Positions 10,458-21,105 of a stretch of DNA of 64,000 nt are shown piece after piece. Each line of letters opens with the position of its first letter. The stretch's first letter is position 1. Position numbers and translations under genes: made by a program. Below the pieces are notes generated by a model that did not search any database, was not told where the DNA came from, and saw only the letters and a program-made list of their open reading frames with translations. The stretch comes from Datisca glomerata (Eukaryota; Streptophyta; Magnoliopsida; Cucurbitales; Datiscaceae): positions 248,001 to 312,000 of the forward strand of contig QANY01007449.1 of the NCBI GenBank assembly GCA_003255025.1, read 5' to 3'.

Positions 10458-11870
10458 ATGAGTAGATTATTTAGAAATATTTTGTCTTGTAGTAGTAGGT
10501 CTACAATGAATACAATTCCAGACATGATTAATTAAGAACATTTTGAATATTTAGGAGATGATCAAGTAGATTAGAGGGTATGGAATATATCTAAATTTCA
10601 TAGTAAAGAAATTTATAAATCAACATCGCATGTTACTTCCTTGAAACCTTAGCATCAAGTAAAAATAATTGAAAATAATATATGCTCTTAGGAAAGAGTA
10701 TGAAACTTGTCAATTATTTTCTCCTAATGCAATTAAACATCACATTGAAGAATGATATAATTTCCTTCACTTTGGTTTACTCCACATTGGAGTCAAAGCA
10801 CTCACAAGAAAAGACCTAAATATATTTATCTTGTTAACCTTGCATGATGTAAGATTTACAAATTTTAATAATAACATTTTAAGATTAATTGAATCTTCAC
10901 TTTGAAATAGTCCAAGATATTTTGATTGTTTTTCAGATTTATCTGTTAGTTTAATAGACCCCAATATCCTTAAGGCTTTGACTTTAAATAATAAAACTAC
11001 TGGTTACCAAATTTTTGAAGGCGTCCAACCCCTACTTTTGATATTTAGAATTCATTATAAAGTAACAAAAATAATATGAATTTTCAAGCCATCAATAGGA
11101 GTACAAAAAACCAAATCATATTGATCCAATCTAGTCAAAATAATGCTAATATAAGAATCTCTAAAGCCATTAAGTGGTCTGATATTACTTTGCCTATAAG
11201 TTGGCTTTTAACCAATTTAACGCCCAAGTGAAGATGTTGATTATATCCAGCAGTACATGGATGATACTGTTAGAATTAATTTCCAATCCTTGAGTTCTAA
11301 TCCTTAAATTAGAGAGTTTATCCAGTCTAGCACTCCTAGGAATTCCTTTTTTGAATCCATTGTCAATAATAGTCAAGATTTTAGAATCCATCAATTGGAA
11401 CAAGAGTTAAAATATAAAAAATTTAAGACTTAAAGGCATAGCCATAAATTCCCAAGTCAGTTAGCCAAGTTTTGATAATAAGACTGAACAATCTGATAAA
11501 TCTAAATCACCAACTGCCTCTAATTTTCAAGGAGATTTATCTCCTGTTAATCCTCAACTTTTAGTTTTAAATTTAGACATCTTAAGTCAAGAATACAAGC
11601 ATGATTGGGAGGGTTTAACCCAAAACATGAATGACCCAACCAATCTTATTACGCAATAGGTTTAGAGAGAAATACAATATGAATCAAAGAAAATTCATAA
11701 TTGCTGAATGGAAAGCGTTCATACAAGAATTTAGAGTTGATATATTTTCCCTTGATTATATCGAGAATATTTATGAAAAGAATATCAAAGTTATTTCTAA
11801 GACCAAATGAGTTAAGGAAGATTCCAATTGGGTTGGTGCTAGTCATCCCCCCTCCTGAAAATATTATAAT
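10458..11870 (+). pseudogene. EPRV-A copy 1 movement protein and adjacent coat-protein region
   Basis: The likely start is ATG 10458 (MSRLFR), aligned with ATG 60177 of copy 2 and with MSKLS in EPRV-B. The frame is interrupted many times. Recognisable blocks include HFGLLHIGVKALTRKDLN near 10772-10820 and a block near 11165-11220 that corresponds to VPKMIRWCDINLP in copy 2. The related EPRV-B protein is a 30K-superfamily movement protein that acts at plasmodesmata. After about 11450 the sequence corresponds to the N-terminal coat-protein region. No functional product is possible. Confidence 0.7.
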
Positions 11871-13465
11871 TATATCCATATATATTATACAACAATATAA
11901 ATATTTATGTTATATACAAAATATAACACATAATGTTTATCGGCATATATAACGTGTATGTGGGTGTAATATATATACATATATATATATATATATTTTA
12001 TGTACAAGATATAAACATTATATATATACATATACGTGCACGCGCGCACGTATATTATGTATATACCTTATGTATGATGTAGGTACATACATAATACACA
12101 CGCATGCACGTATGTATGTATGACATCTAAAGTATATAGCATATATATAACATCTCTCTCTATCTCAATAATGAATGTTATAAATTTGGAGAGATAGAGT
12201 GAGAGAGAGAGAAACTCTATTAATATACTATGTTACTTATTAATTTCGAGAGAGAGAATCTATATTAATATTCTACTAAATACAACCAGATATTTGATCT
12301 CCTTATGAATTCAAAATTTTCTCTGAATTTAAATCGATCGATAGAGAGAGAGAGACAGTGAGAGGGATCAATTTGGTGAGAGAGATGGAGAGATATCCAA
12401 AGAGAGATATAGGTAGATATTTTAATAGATATAAATAGAGAGAAAAAAAATACGGAGGATGATACATTTAAACATAATAATAAAAAGAGTAAAATAGTAA
12501 CTAAATAAATAAGGACAACTATTTAATTTAATCATATTTGCCAGATTAACTATTATTATAGAAAAATGTAATAAATGATGATTGTTAAAAGTTGTAGATA
12601 AAATTATATTAAATTAGAAAGGTGTTTAAATAGTATCATTTTTAAAAATAAACGAGAGCTGATGACTAGTGAGCTAAAACCCAATTTAAAGTGTAGTTTT
12701 GGCGAAGTTGGGTCATCGATGAGATTTAGGCCCAAGTATAGGAAGTATGGTGGGCTTTCATAAGAAACATGTCAATTCAAATAATAAATATAAAAAATGA
12801 TCTAGTTGCAAACTATCATAAAAAATAACCACTAAACTTTTAAGTTAAAACCCAATGTGCTGCCACCTAGCCCGAACTCCCCTCCCCCTCTTCAATTTCT
12901 CATCTCCGAGCCCACTCTCCTCCTCTCCTTCACACTCATTTCACCCAGCCTACTCTCTTCCCCCACCCAACCCACTCCCCTCACCCTATATCATCAATTC
13001 ATTCTCTATCTCCCATTTACCTCATTTTCTCCAATAAATTTATTCTAGTTAATTAAATAAATTATTATTTTAGTTAATTTAATAAATCAATTAATATTTT
13101 AGATGATTACCAGTCTAGGTACGTACCCACTCCACTTACCATTATCGCCTCACATAATAATATCGAAACAACCATACATTGAAGAACATGTGTGTGTATT
13201 TCTCTCTGTATGAGATTATAAGTATGTTTGTATAAATTTTATGTTAATAAAATTTAATATTTCAAGAAATGATCATGTAATTACATTCATTACAGAATAT
13301 ATTATATTACATATAATAAATAATGAGAAAAATATCATCTAATATTCTTATTATCATAAAATCTAACTAATGTGAACTATACTAATTAAATATATACCAT
13401 AAATACACTAAATATACAACATATATATTTTAAAAATCATAGATTTTGTAAGAAAATGAAATGTC
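11871..13465. other. AT-rich spacer with microsatellites
   Basis: No gene is seen. It holds TA/CA/CG-type alternating repeats (about 11875-12125, including a GTGCACGCGCGCAC palindrome near 12034), GA-rich runs (about 12150-12450) and a pyrimidine-rich stretch (about 12870-13030) that gives a spurious proline/serine ORF. The alternation of TA and CA/CG tracts is prone to expansion and unusual DNA structure. Confidence 0.6.
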
Positions 13466-13520
13466 AATATAATATATCATATATTTAATATATATATCTA
13501 TATATATATATAGATATATT
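13466..13520. repeat. TA-rich microsatellite at the left edge of EPRV-B
   Basis: An interrupted TA tract lies directly against the last readable RNase H codons (IKGEQPL) of EPRV-B. A second TA tract flanks the other end of the same insert at 21106-21126. Confidence 0.8.
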
Positions 13521-15955
13521 AAAGGCTGTTCACCTTTAATATATTCAATATCAAAGTCAAAGATAGATAAAATGTTTTGCCACGATGCAAATATTTGTTT
13601 AGATGCAAGATTTTGAACATCTTTTTTGAAAATCTGTTTTGCAGCAGAGCAATCAACACGAATAAGAAAATGTTGGTTTAAAAGATCATCTTGAAATTTT
13701 AAAACACATTTCACAATAGCTAAACATTCTTGTTTAATTGTCGGGTACTTTTTTGCTGGTCCTTTTCAAGTACCAGAGGTGAATCTTAATAATTCCTCTT
13801 TATGTGTTTGGGGATTTAACTGTTTCAGAATACCTCCATATCCTAGGTTAGAGGCATCAGTTTCTACTATCTTATTCCATGTCGGGTATGGTAAAGCTAA
13901 ACAATGTAATTGTTGAATTTTAGCCTTAATGTGCTTAACTGCTAAAGTAAGATCTGATGTCCAAGGTATAGGTTTCTTTTGGAGTCTCTGATTTAATAAG
14001 GCAGTATCCTGAGCTAATTGAGGATAAAAGTCTCGGATGTAATTTAAACTACCTAGAAAGCGTTGTAGTTGAGTTTTATCTTTTATTTCATCTGAAAATT
14101 TAGATGCAAACTCTATACTACGGTTAATGGGAATAATAGTGCCATTAGATATGTTATGGCCTAATAATCTAACAGTTGTTTGAAATAATTTCATTTTAGC
14201 AGCAGATAAGACTAAGCCATTTCTAATAATCACATGCTTAAAAATATTCAGATGCTTAAAGTGCTGGTCTATGGATGATGAAAAAATTAAGACATCATCA
14301 ATGTAACAGATAATGAAAGCAGTGTAAGCATTGAAAATATCATTCATTATATGCTGGAATTCAGATGGACCATTTTTAACACCAAATGGTAAAACATTCC
14401 ATTCAAAATGGCCAAAAGGTACAGTAAAGGCAGTTTTATACCTATCAGCTTCAGCTATTTGGATTTGCCAGAATCCTGATTTCAGATCAAATTTCGAAAA
14501 GATCACAGAATCATAAAGTCTATCTAACAGATCTTTTTTATTCGGAATTGGATATCTAATCCATTTTAATGCATCATTTAACGGTTTATAGTTGATCACT
14601 AATCTAGGTAATCCTCTTTCTATCTCAGCATTTTTATTAACATAGAAACCAGTACAACTCCAAGGAGATTTACTGGGTCTAATTAATTTCTTTGTTAGCA
14701 AAGATTCAATGTCAGTTTTGCAGAGTTCTAAATATTCCTTCTTCATTTGACTAGGTCTGGACTTAGTGGGAATATTCTTCTCATTGAAATCAGGTTGATA
14801 TGGTAAAGAAATGACATGTTTCTTTCTATCCCAAAAAGCATTAGGGATATCACTACATATTTCAGATTGGAATTCATGAAGAATATTTTGAATTTTCTTT
14901 TGAAGTTCTGGTTGTTGTATACGTTGGTCAATAGTTAAGAAGTGTATTTCTTTTTGGATTAAATTGATCTGATTGGTTTTATTATCAATCAGATGTCTGA
15001 TAATATCAACTTCTTTAATATACGGTTTGGAAATGAATTCAAAGGAAATGTCAACAGTATCTATAACTGTATGGATACCAGAGGTATCAATTCTGGTAAT
15101 AGGCATAATTGAATTGAGAAAAGGATTGCCTAATATAATGCTTTGTGTCATATTCTTTATGAGCACAAATGAAGCAGGTATGCAAACTCCCTGTTTGCAG
15201 ATAAGCGCTTCTGGTATTTTGTATTGAATTCTCATAGAATTCCCACTGGCGCTTGTAAGAGATTGAGTAGTTGTATGAAAGTATTTTAAAGGAATTAATC
15301 CTTCATGGATACAGTTCATATCAGCACCACTATCTATTAAGACAACGGCGTCAGTTATGAGAAAATCAGGTTTGATTACTAAGGTAATCTTAGTATACCA
15401 TTTCTGAAAAGTTACCTGGTTCAGAAGGAAGAGATACGGATTATTTGCTTTTGTCTGATCTGGCGAGATCTGACAAGTCTGATCTGGGGTAGTCAAAGTT
15501 TGACTTTGACTTTGACTAGGAGAAGGCTGATTTGGTGAAGTTAAAGGTTGACTTTGACTTTGACCTGGCTGATCTGGTGAAGGCAGATCTGGGAAGACTA
15601 CAGGGGCTTTCCCTTTAGCTGTAGACTGTTTGACGAGATTTAACTCATGAGAAAAGATTTGATTTGCAGTTTTTAACTGCTGGATATCAGATTTAATAAT
15701 ATTAATCTTCATTTTGAGATCAGAAATGGTTACGGGTTTATGAGGAATATACTCCTGCTGAATACGGTTTAATAATTCTTTCATACTGTAGTTTTCTACA
15801 GGTTTGGTTTCAGGAGTGGAGTATTCTTTGTAACAAGTTTCTAGAAACTTGAGTTTCATCTCCGGATCAGTAATTTGATCAGCTGTGGCTAGAAGAGAAC
15901 GTTGAGTGTCAGTTAAAACATTTAGACCTGGTCCTTTCAGATCTAAACCATTCAT
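13521..15955 (-). pseudogene. EPRV-B pol: protease, reverse transcriptase, RNase H
   Basis: A 729-codon open frame runs from ATG 15955 to a TGA at 13766-13768. The same frame then stays open to the insert edge. Residues 1-60 are an N-terminal helical region, and residues 120-170 form a Pro/Ser/Gln-rich linker with a repeated SQSQ/TTPDQT theme. The retropepsin DSGAD is at about 208-212. RT spans about 380-640 with the catalytic YIDD near residue 550. RNase H starts near residue 690 with ETDAS and continues beyond the stop to IKGE. In the family these activities copy pregenomic RNA into DNA inside particles. The start is uncertain because the frame is open upstream of 15955 and the preceding coat-protein frame is offset from it. 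The in-frame TGA within RNase H marks it as a pseudogene. Confidence 0.9.
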
Positions 15956-15987
15956 CTCAACTATTGCCTTCCAATAGTTAGATTCTG

Positions 15988-16974
15988 TTATGGCATTGCA
16001 GTTCTTAGAGCTGCAGCAAGGTTGATCAGGTTGTTCAGAAGTGACAGAGGAATCAGATTCAGATGCAGAAATATATGCAACTCATCATCTGAATTGGTGG
16101 TAGAACTGTCTTCAGATAGGCAGTTTAGAATCTTCTGTTGGGTTTCTTCATCGAGAGCTAACTCATGAAGTTTTCTTTTGAACTTAGATCGGCATTTATT
16201 GGCAAAGTGTCCAGTTAATCCACACTTATAACAGATAGCTTTGAGTTTACTGGTATTAGGCTTCTGATGTGGTAGAGGTCTATATTTGGGTACTTTATGT
16301 CTGAATTTCTTCTTAGAGAAGTATTTTTTATGCGGTTTAGGATGCTTTGAAGAAATCCTAGGAGGTTTGGATGAAGAAGTGGTTGGGTAATGAATTTTTG
16401 TATCATAGGCAAATTGATCGCAAAATTCACCTAATTCTTTTCTGTTATCCAGATTTTGATTCTTCATCATCTGTTGAAGTTTCATATCATTGCATAAGCC
16501 TAGTCCTTCTTCTATTACTAGGGCAATGAGATGTCCATAAGTATATTGATCATATGGAATGTCCATTTGATCATGCTTATCTCGGAGTTTTCTTCTTACT
16601 CTTTCAGCAAAAAGACTTGGGAGGCCATCAATGAATTTTTCCTTCCAATGTTCATTGTTTACGTCACTTCTCTGCATGACTTTCATAAGAAAGACATCTT
16701 TGTACCATCTGAAGTGAGTCAGAGAAGGGCATCTCAGGTTTTGGAGGAGTTCTCTGTGTCTATCAGTATTGACAATTCCTGGGCCAAGGAAATGATGGAT
16801 AATGGATTGGGCCAGGGTATAACAAGCGTCTTCAGTTCTGGTATGAGTACCAGTGATTGGGTCAATATGAATTTTGAAAGAGTCTAAGATTTCTTGGCGT
16901 TGACTTTCAGTGAGACAATTGTCCCACCAGCCTTTCAGTATTCCTGTGAAACCATTGACCAGGAATCTGCAGAT
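15988..16974 (-). pseudogene. EPRV-B coat protein core with zinc knuckle
   Basis: The frame is open from just after a TAG at 16975-16977. The caulimovirid coat-protein core is visible: a KGWWDNCL block near 16905-16930, then YKDVF and the EKFIDGLPSLFAERVR block near 16610-16650. A very basic region (KKYFSKKKFRHK near 16320) precedes a CX2CX4HX4C zinc knuckle (CYKC..H..KC) at about 16192-16233. A Ser/Asp-rich acidic tail follows. The last 25 or so residues before the stop at 15988 look hydrophobic and out of character. The downstream pol frame is offset by two bases, so a small indel near 16020-16090 has probably displaced the end. The coat protein packages viral RNA/DNA. Confidence 0.85.
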
Positions 16975-18054
16975 CTAGTGATCCTTATTATCATTCTGTT
17001 TACAAACAAAAGAATACATGATCATCTGATGAATGGTCTCGAAGACCTGATATTCTGTTTTTCCATCTATATTCCATTCGTAGATGGTTTTCCCATGGTA
17101 AGATTTCTGAGAATGAAGAAAGACTTCTTCATATAGAATATCTTGGGGAGTAGGTCTAGGGTAATAATACCTACTTGGTCCTGTTAAGGCTGTTCGAGTC
17201 GTAGGTCTTCTGGAATAGTTAGAAGATAATTTATTGAGGGAATCATCAAAATTCTTCTGAATGTCAAGAATTTGAGAGAGTGAATACTCTTCTGGTTTAT
17301 CAGGATTTGGTGCATCTTGATTCATCATGTTCAGCTGTCCTGAAGATGATTCAGGTGTGGTCTTATTAGGTGTTGAGATCTTTAAATTCTTGATCTTATC
17401 CATAATGGATTCCATGAAGTCTTCCTCCTTCTTACTGGATTTTAATTTAAAATTCTGGACATCTAAAGGAGGTTTAAGAGTAACTGGTTCAATCGTTAAT
17501 TTAGATTTATCAGTTGGAGGAGTTTTAGATTGAGTCTCCTAGATTTGAGAAACCTGTTCCTCTATCCTAGTTAACTGAGTTCCTACAGTTTGAAGGAAGA
17601 GGTTTGTGTAATTGTTCTGTTTAGTTACAGGCACAATATCTTTTACCTTAACAATATCCTGATGGTTGGTTTTATCTGGCACCTCAGTATATGGGTTTAT
17701 GACCAAAGGTTTTTGGTTACCTTGTCCTGGAGCCAGTTCTAAGGATAAAGGTGGTGGATGAATAGCTTGATAAGTCCTACCAGTAGTGGTAATCCAAGTT
17801 TTCTGGATATTGGTGAGAACTTGTAACTGGTGGTCATCCTTAATTTTAACTCTTTGAGTAAGCTGGTAATACCATTCAGGGAAAGACTGAAGGGATTGAT
17901 TCTGTTCTAATTGGAAGTAGTACAGATTCTTCAGATCTAAGAGCTGTTGAGGATTATGGTTGGAGAAATACCAATCTCGGAAATCCTTATATTTTGGTTG
18001 CATAAAATCCTGGTGAAGACTTTGTTTTAACATGCTATTGGGTGTAAAATCCAT
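16975..18054 (-). pseudogene. EPRV-B coat protein N-terminal region, interrupted
   Basis: Two open segments lie in one frame: 18054-17539 (171 codons, starting MDFTPNSM) and 17538-16975, separated by a TAG at 17539-17541. The second segment ends at a TAG at 16975. The first ATG follows the movement-protein TAA with no gap. The segment has a tryptophan/tyrosine-rich part (DWYFSNHN, EWYYQLTQ, KTWITTT) and a helical end (FLQTVGTQLTRIEEQVSQ) likely to form a coiled coil. The same two blocks are readable in EPRV-A copy 2 near 61490-61720. The second segment has DILDIQKNFDDSL-like helix content and a Pro/Arg/Tyr stretch. The precise function of this region is not known; it is part of the coat-protein precursor by position. 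Confidence 0.75.
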
Positions 18055-19137
18055 TTAAATATTGAATTGCATGTCACTTGCGGTTGGGCTCAAAGGCCTT
18101 CTGTTGATGGTGGATTCATACACACCATGAGGAATCTGATTTTCGCTGATGTGAATTCCTCTAATCTGATCCTCCGGGGGGAAAAATTGATCAGATTCCT
18201 CTGATCGAGAGGGTTCAGTGAAAGATGCCCGAGAAGATTCGGGGAGATCTACCTGATAAGGAGGTACAGTTTGGCGACTAAGACTAGAAGAGCTTCTGGT
18301 CAGAGGCAGAGGTGGTCTTTGAAAACGAAGGTAAACATTACCACCGTGAGTTTGGATGACATCATCCAAAGATTGTCGGATGACTGGTCTGGTAAGGACA
18401 GCCTGGGGAATTTGCCAGGTGTCAGGAAAGGTGATGTCAAACCAGGGAATCATACGAGGAACAGCCACTTGGCTGTTGAATAGATTCGTATCTATTAGGA
18501 CTGTATGTCCTTGCTCACTTTGCTTTCTGGTATAAGGATTCAAGGTTGTTAAAACCTTAAGATGAATCCTAAAGAGGATAGCAAAGGGAGATGATCCTGG
18601 TAAATAATCATAGCCATGCGATTGAACGCGCAGTTCAAGGACTTTGGCTAGATTGCTGTCAGATAAAGCAATACTTAAATTCGGATAAATATTAAAATAA
18701 ATAGGTCCATGAGATAAACTAGTCTCTATGGCTCCCATAAGAGAAGCTTTCCAGTTTAAACACCTACCATCTCTAAGGGTGCATTGTATGCTGGTGTTCT
18801 GATCTAACAGAGTTAACGGTTTTAATGCAATTTGCACTAATCCTATATGAACATACTTATATTTTTGCATGAATGGATATAAATCATGCAAGTGCAACAG
18901 ATATAAAACATCATCATTATGCTGTAATGGAATGGCATACTCAAATGTTTTAATGATTTTACGGCTGGTGAAATCAAAGGTTCCAATTTTATAAATTGTT
19001 TCTGGTTTAACCTTAGGGATTGTCCATTTATCTAAGTCTTCTTTTACATCTTGATATGCAATTAATTCAGTTACCTCAGAGGTGGAGGGTACAGTATTTG
19101 CTACGGATTGTATAGATGCAATACTAAGTTTAGACAT
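18055..19137 (-). CDS. EPRV-B movement protein (30K superfamily), 360 aa, open
   Basis: An open frame from ATG 19137 to TAA 18055, starting 67 bases after the primer-binding site. Core motifs include HIGLVQIALKPLT (97-109), TLRDG (120-124) and LSIALSD at 154-160, the position of the conserved hydrophobic-then-Asp motif of the 30K superfamily. Next come FRIHLK and VPRMIPWFDITFPDTW (about 230-245), the latter nearly repeated in EPRV-A copy 2. The C-terminal third is Ser/Pro/Arg-rich and likely disordered. In the family this protein forms tubules or widens plasmodesmata for spread between cells. The stop is immediately followed by an ATG in the same frame, so it either ends a distinct ORF or breaks a longer polyprotein. 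This is the best preserved viral gene in the window. Confidence 0.85.
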   Translation of the reverse strand: MSKLSIASIQSVANTVPSTSEVTELIAYQDVKEDLDKWTIPKVKPETIYKIGTFDFTSRKIIKTFEYAIPLQHNDDVLYLLHLHDLYPFMQKYKYVHIGLVQIALKPLTLLDQNTSIQCTLRDGRCLNWKASLMGAIETSLSHGPIYFNIYPNLSIALSDSNLAKVLELRVQSHGYDYLPGSSPFAILFRIHLKVLTTLNPYTRKQSEQGHTVLIDTNLFNSQVAVPRMIPWFDITFPDTWQIPQAVLTRPVIRQSLDDVIQTHGGNVYLRFQRPPLPLTRSSSSLSRQTVPPYQVDLPESSRASFTEPSRSEESDQFFPPEDQIRGIHISENQIPHGVYESTINRRPLSPTASDMQFNI

Positions 19138-19784
19138 GTTTATGTGTGACCATGCATGCTTAATGTAAAGGGGATATAAACAATACTATAACCAAGACTA
19201 ATCATGGCTCTGATACCAACTGGGGGCTAACCAACACGCACCCATTACGTGAGGAGGCAAAACACTATAGGTTCAGCGAGATCAGATGACAAAATAACTT
19301 ACACTGAGCACGTCTGTCAACGTTTTACAGGGGTCAACGGTCTTAACGCAATCTCTGCTCAACAGACCTGCCCAGATGCGACTTGGGTGACGTCCCACTC
19401 AGTGTTCATTGATTGTTTCCTGACTTTACTGTAGTACAGTGAGTACACCCTCAACCATAATAGATACATATTGAGTGCCTTAGGCTAGCAGCAGGATCAT
19501 GATTAGTAGAGTTTATAGTCATGGTTATACACAGTTTACATTAAGTCATACATGGTCTCATGCAACAGGTGATATGGGGAAGTAAAACTTACGGTTGAAG
19601 AGCACTAGGGCTCTTGGTGACAACAACGTGGTATATGCAAGTGTGTTCAGATCAGAGAGGAGAGAGAGTAAGGGTAAGGCAATCTTAAGAGCTCAACACA
19701 TGAGCATTCTATGGCATAAGGAAAATTCTTATTACGAAGAGTTCTTTCATAAAAACGTTCTGCCCTCAACAAGGGTGAGAGATC
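19138..19784 (-). other. EPRV-B leader
   Basis: A roughly 600-base untranslated leader between the TATA box and the movement-protein ATG. Several short ORFs are present, as in caulimovirid leaders, where ribosomes shunt past them; shunting here is inference. TGACGTCA-like and CACTGTACTACAG-type palindromic stretches near 19386-19440 could form hairpins. I see no clear AATAAA in the expected place. Confidence 0.6.
19204..19218 (-). other. tRNA-Met primer-binding site of EPRV-B
   Basis: On the - strand it reads TGGTATCAGAGCCAT, with the first 14 bases a perfect complement of the plant initiator tRNA-Met 3' end. It marks position 1 of the viral genome map. Confidence 0.85.
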
Positions 19785-19794
19785 CCTTTTTATA
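19785..19794 (-). promoter_or_regulatory. TATA box of the EPRV-B pregenomic RNA promoter
   Basis: TATAAAAAGG on the - strand, about 570 bases upstream of the primer-binding site, with a CTCTCACC pyrimidine-rich initiation area behind it. Position and strand fit a 35S-like promoter that would transcribe leftward through the viral genes and away from the RSL gene. Confidence 0.6.
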
Positions 19795-20161
19795 ATACAA
19801 AAGTAAACTAACCAGAGTAATACGAAGATAAAAAGTAACTTAACCTAGATGTAAAAGTAACTATACAACTTTAATAATTACAGATGTAGAGTGGCGTGCT
19901 ATGCATCGTCCACTTGTGCGGATGAGAGAGAATTTCCTGTAGCAGTCTTTGTCTGTCACTGTGTGTGTCGGACAACTAAGAGCGTTACTGTAGATGTCTT
20001 TGTCTGTTACTGTGGATGTCTTTGTCTGGTGGAAGACAGCTCGTCAATTAGGCTTAGTGGAGCTTGCCTTTCCCTTTCTGATCTTTGTCCTTATCGATCT
20101 GGTCAGAAATAATTGCAGCCAAGGAATCCCAGAAGTCAGCAATAGTAGGCTCTGGTGGGTC

Positions 20162-21098
20162 CTATGTTGTTGTCGCGTCTGGTGTTGAGTCTGGTAAGTC
20201 GTCTTCAGGGTCTTGGCTTTCGCCAGCAAGGATGCTAAAGGCATTCTGTTGACTGATGTCCAGATTGAGATCAGTGACGGTAGGAGGAGGTGATATGGAT
20301 AACGGTCTGGATGGACTCGGGTTGGTACTGGTTGTGGCCATAGAAGATGTGTCAGAACCAAAAACATGAAGGAATTGGTTTTTAACAAAGGCCATGGTTT
20401 TCACTGCTAGATCTTGTTCACTGATGTGAGGGAATTGCTGTTTAATTAGGTTTTGAGCATTGAGAAATGGGTTGCTCGTAGGTGCTGGTACAGGTTTAGG
20501 AATAGAATCATAACATGCTTGAGCATGGGTTTTGATGATTTTGGTTAATTCGGTTAAGTGGGGATTCATACCTTTGTCCCACCATTTGGTTAAAAAGATA
20601 CGTTTTAATACTGGTATACCATTTTGGTATTCACATTTTAAATCCCATTTCCATATCCATGGGATGTTAAATCGGATGATAAAATAAATCCAGGCTTTGG
20701 AAACAGTAGTATTTTTTTTGGAAAATGGTATATTGGGAATGCCACTCTTTAAATTCAGTTTGTAATTTTTCTGGTAGAGTTTCAATGGTAATACCAAATT
20801 TATCCCACCAAAGGAGGAACCAGTTTGGTAATCCTGAGTCTAATACTTCAGGACATATACGGATAAACCATGTATGGTTGTGTATCGGATTTTGATAATA
20901 AAATGTATTAGTAAAGGATTCAATATAATCCCAGTAACTGTATTTAATTGTTTTCTGGTGTATTTCCATTGTTTTAGTAGTATGGGGATGTAAACCCCAT
21001 TGATTAATGGAAATAAAATTACGGATAACAGCCTTACTAAAAGTAATTGGGCTGGTATTTCGGTTTGAGTCATGGAAAGTATGTCTAATTTCCATGCT
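20162..21098 (-). pseudogene. EPRV-B 3'-terminal ORF of unknown function
   Basis: The frame starting at ATG 21095 runs to 20667, and an overlapping frame continues to TAG 20162; the change of frame falls at an eight-base homopolymer near 20708-20716. The protein is tryptophan-rich: YWDYIES, HTWFIRICPE, NWFLLWWDKFG, PWIWKWDLK and TKWWDKG lie across the first 200 residues. The remainder has a helical block (QNLIKQQFPHISEQDLAVK) and an acidic Ser/Pro/Asp-rich end. The DNA edge at 21098 is an assembly gap, so the N-terminus may be incomplete. A diverged version exists in EPRV-A at 1-942. I recognise no known family; by position it replaces the caulimovirus transactivator gene. Confidence 0.7.
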
Positions 21099-21105
21099 NN
21101 NNNNN
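21099..21105. other. Assembly gap (7 N)
   Basis: Seven undetermined bases lie exactly between the EPRV-B 3'-terminal ORF and a TA repeat. The true gap length and the viral edge are unknown. Confidence 0.95.

Larger units (their letters stand above)
10065..11870 (+). mobile_element. EPRV-A copy 1, right segment
   Basis: This continues the pararetrovirus interrupted by Gypsy-1: the rest of the leader, the movement protein and the start of the coat-protein region. From about 10410 to 11860 it runs parallel to 60140-61600 (EPRV-A copy 2). The match ends at CATCC.CCTCCT.GA.AA.ATTAT near 11855, where TA-rich repeat sequence begins, so the viral insert or its remnant ends there. Confidence 0.8.
13521..21098 (-). 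mobile_element. EPRV-B: near-complete, circularly permuted endogenous pararetrovirus
   Basis: About 7.6 kb on the - strand. Read from 21098 downward, the order is 3'-terminal ORF, promoter (19785-19794), leader, tRNA-Met primer site (19204-19218), movement protein, coat protein with zinc knuckle, aspartic protease, reverse transcriptase and RNase H, ending at the RNase H C-terminus. In a circular genome RNase H would be followed by the 3'-terminal ORF, so the two ends are neighbours: the insert is one linearised genome opened near that junction. The gene content is that of Caulimoviridae; the single-frame MP-CP arrangement and the RT sequence suggest a petuvirus- or florendovirus-like virus. 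It lacks an integrase. Few lesions have accumulated (see individual genes), so it is younger than EPRV-A. Confidence 0.9.

Noticed and set aside
12030..12060. GTGCACGCGCGCAC palindrome as a binding site or terminator
   Set aside because: It is part of an alternating purine-pyrimidine microsatellite, so a specific function is not supported.
12855..13048. Overlapping proline/serine-rich ORFs
   Set aside because: They arise from a pyrimidine-rich tract read in two frames; there is no start context, domain or splice support.
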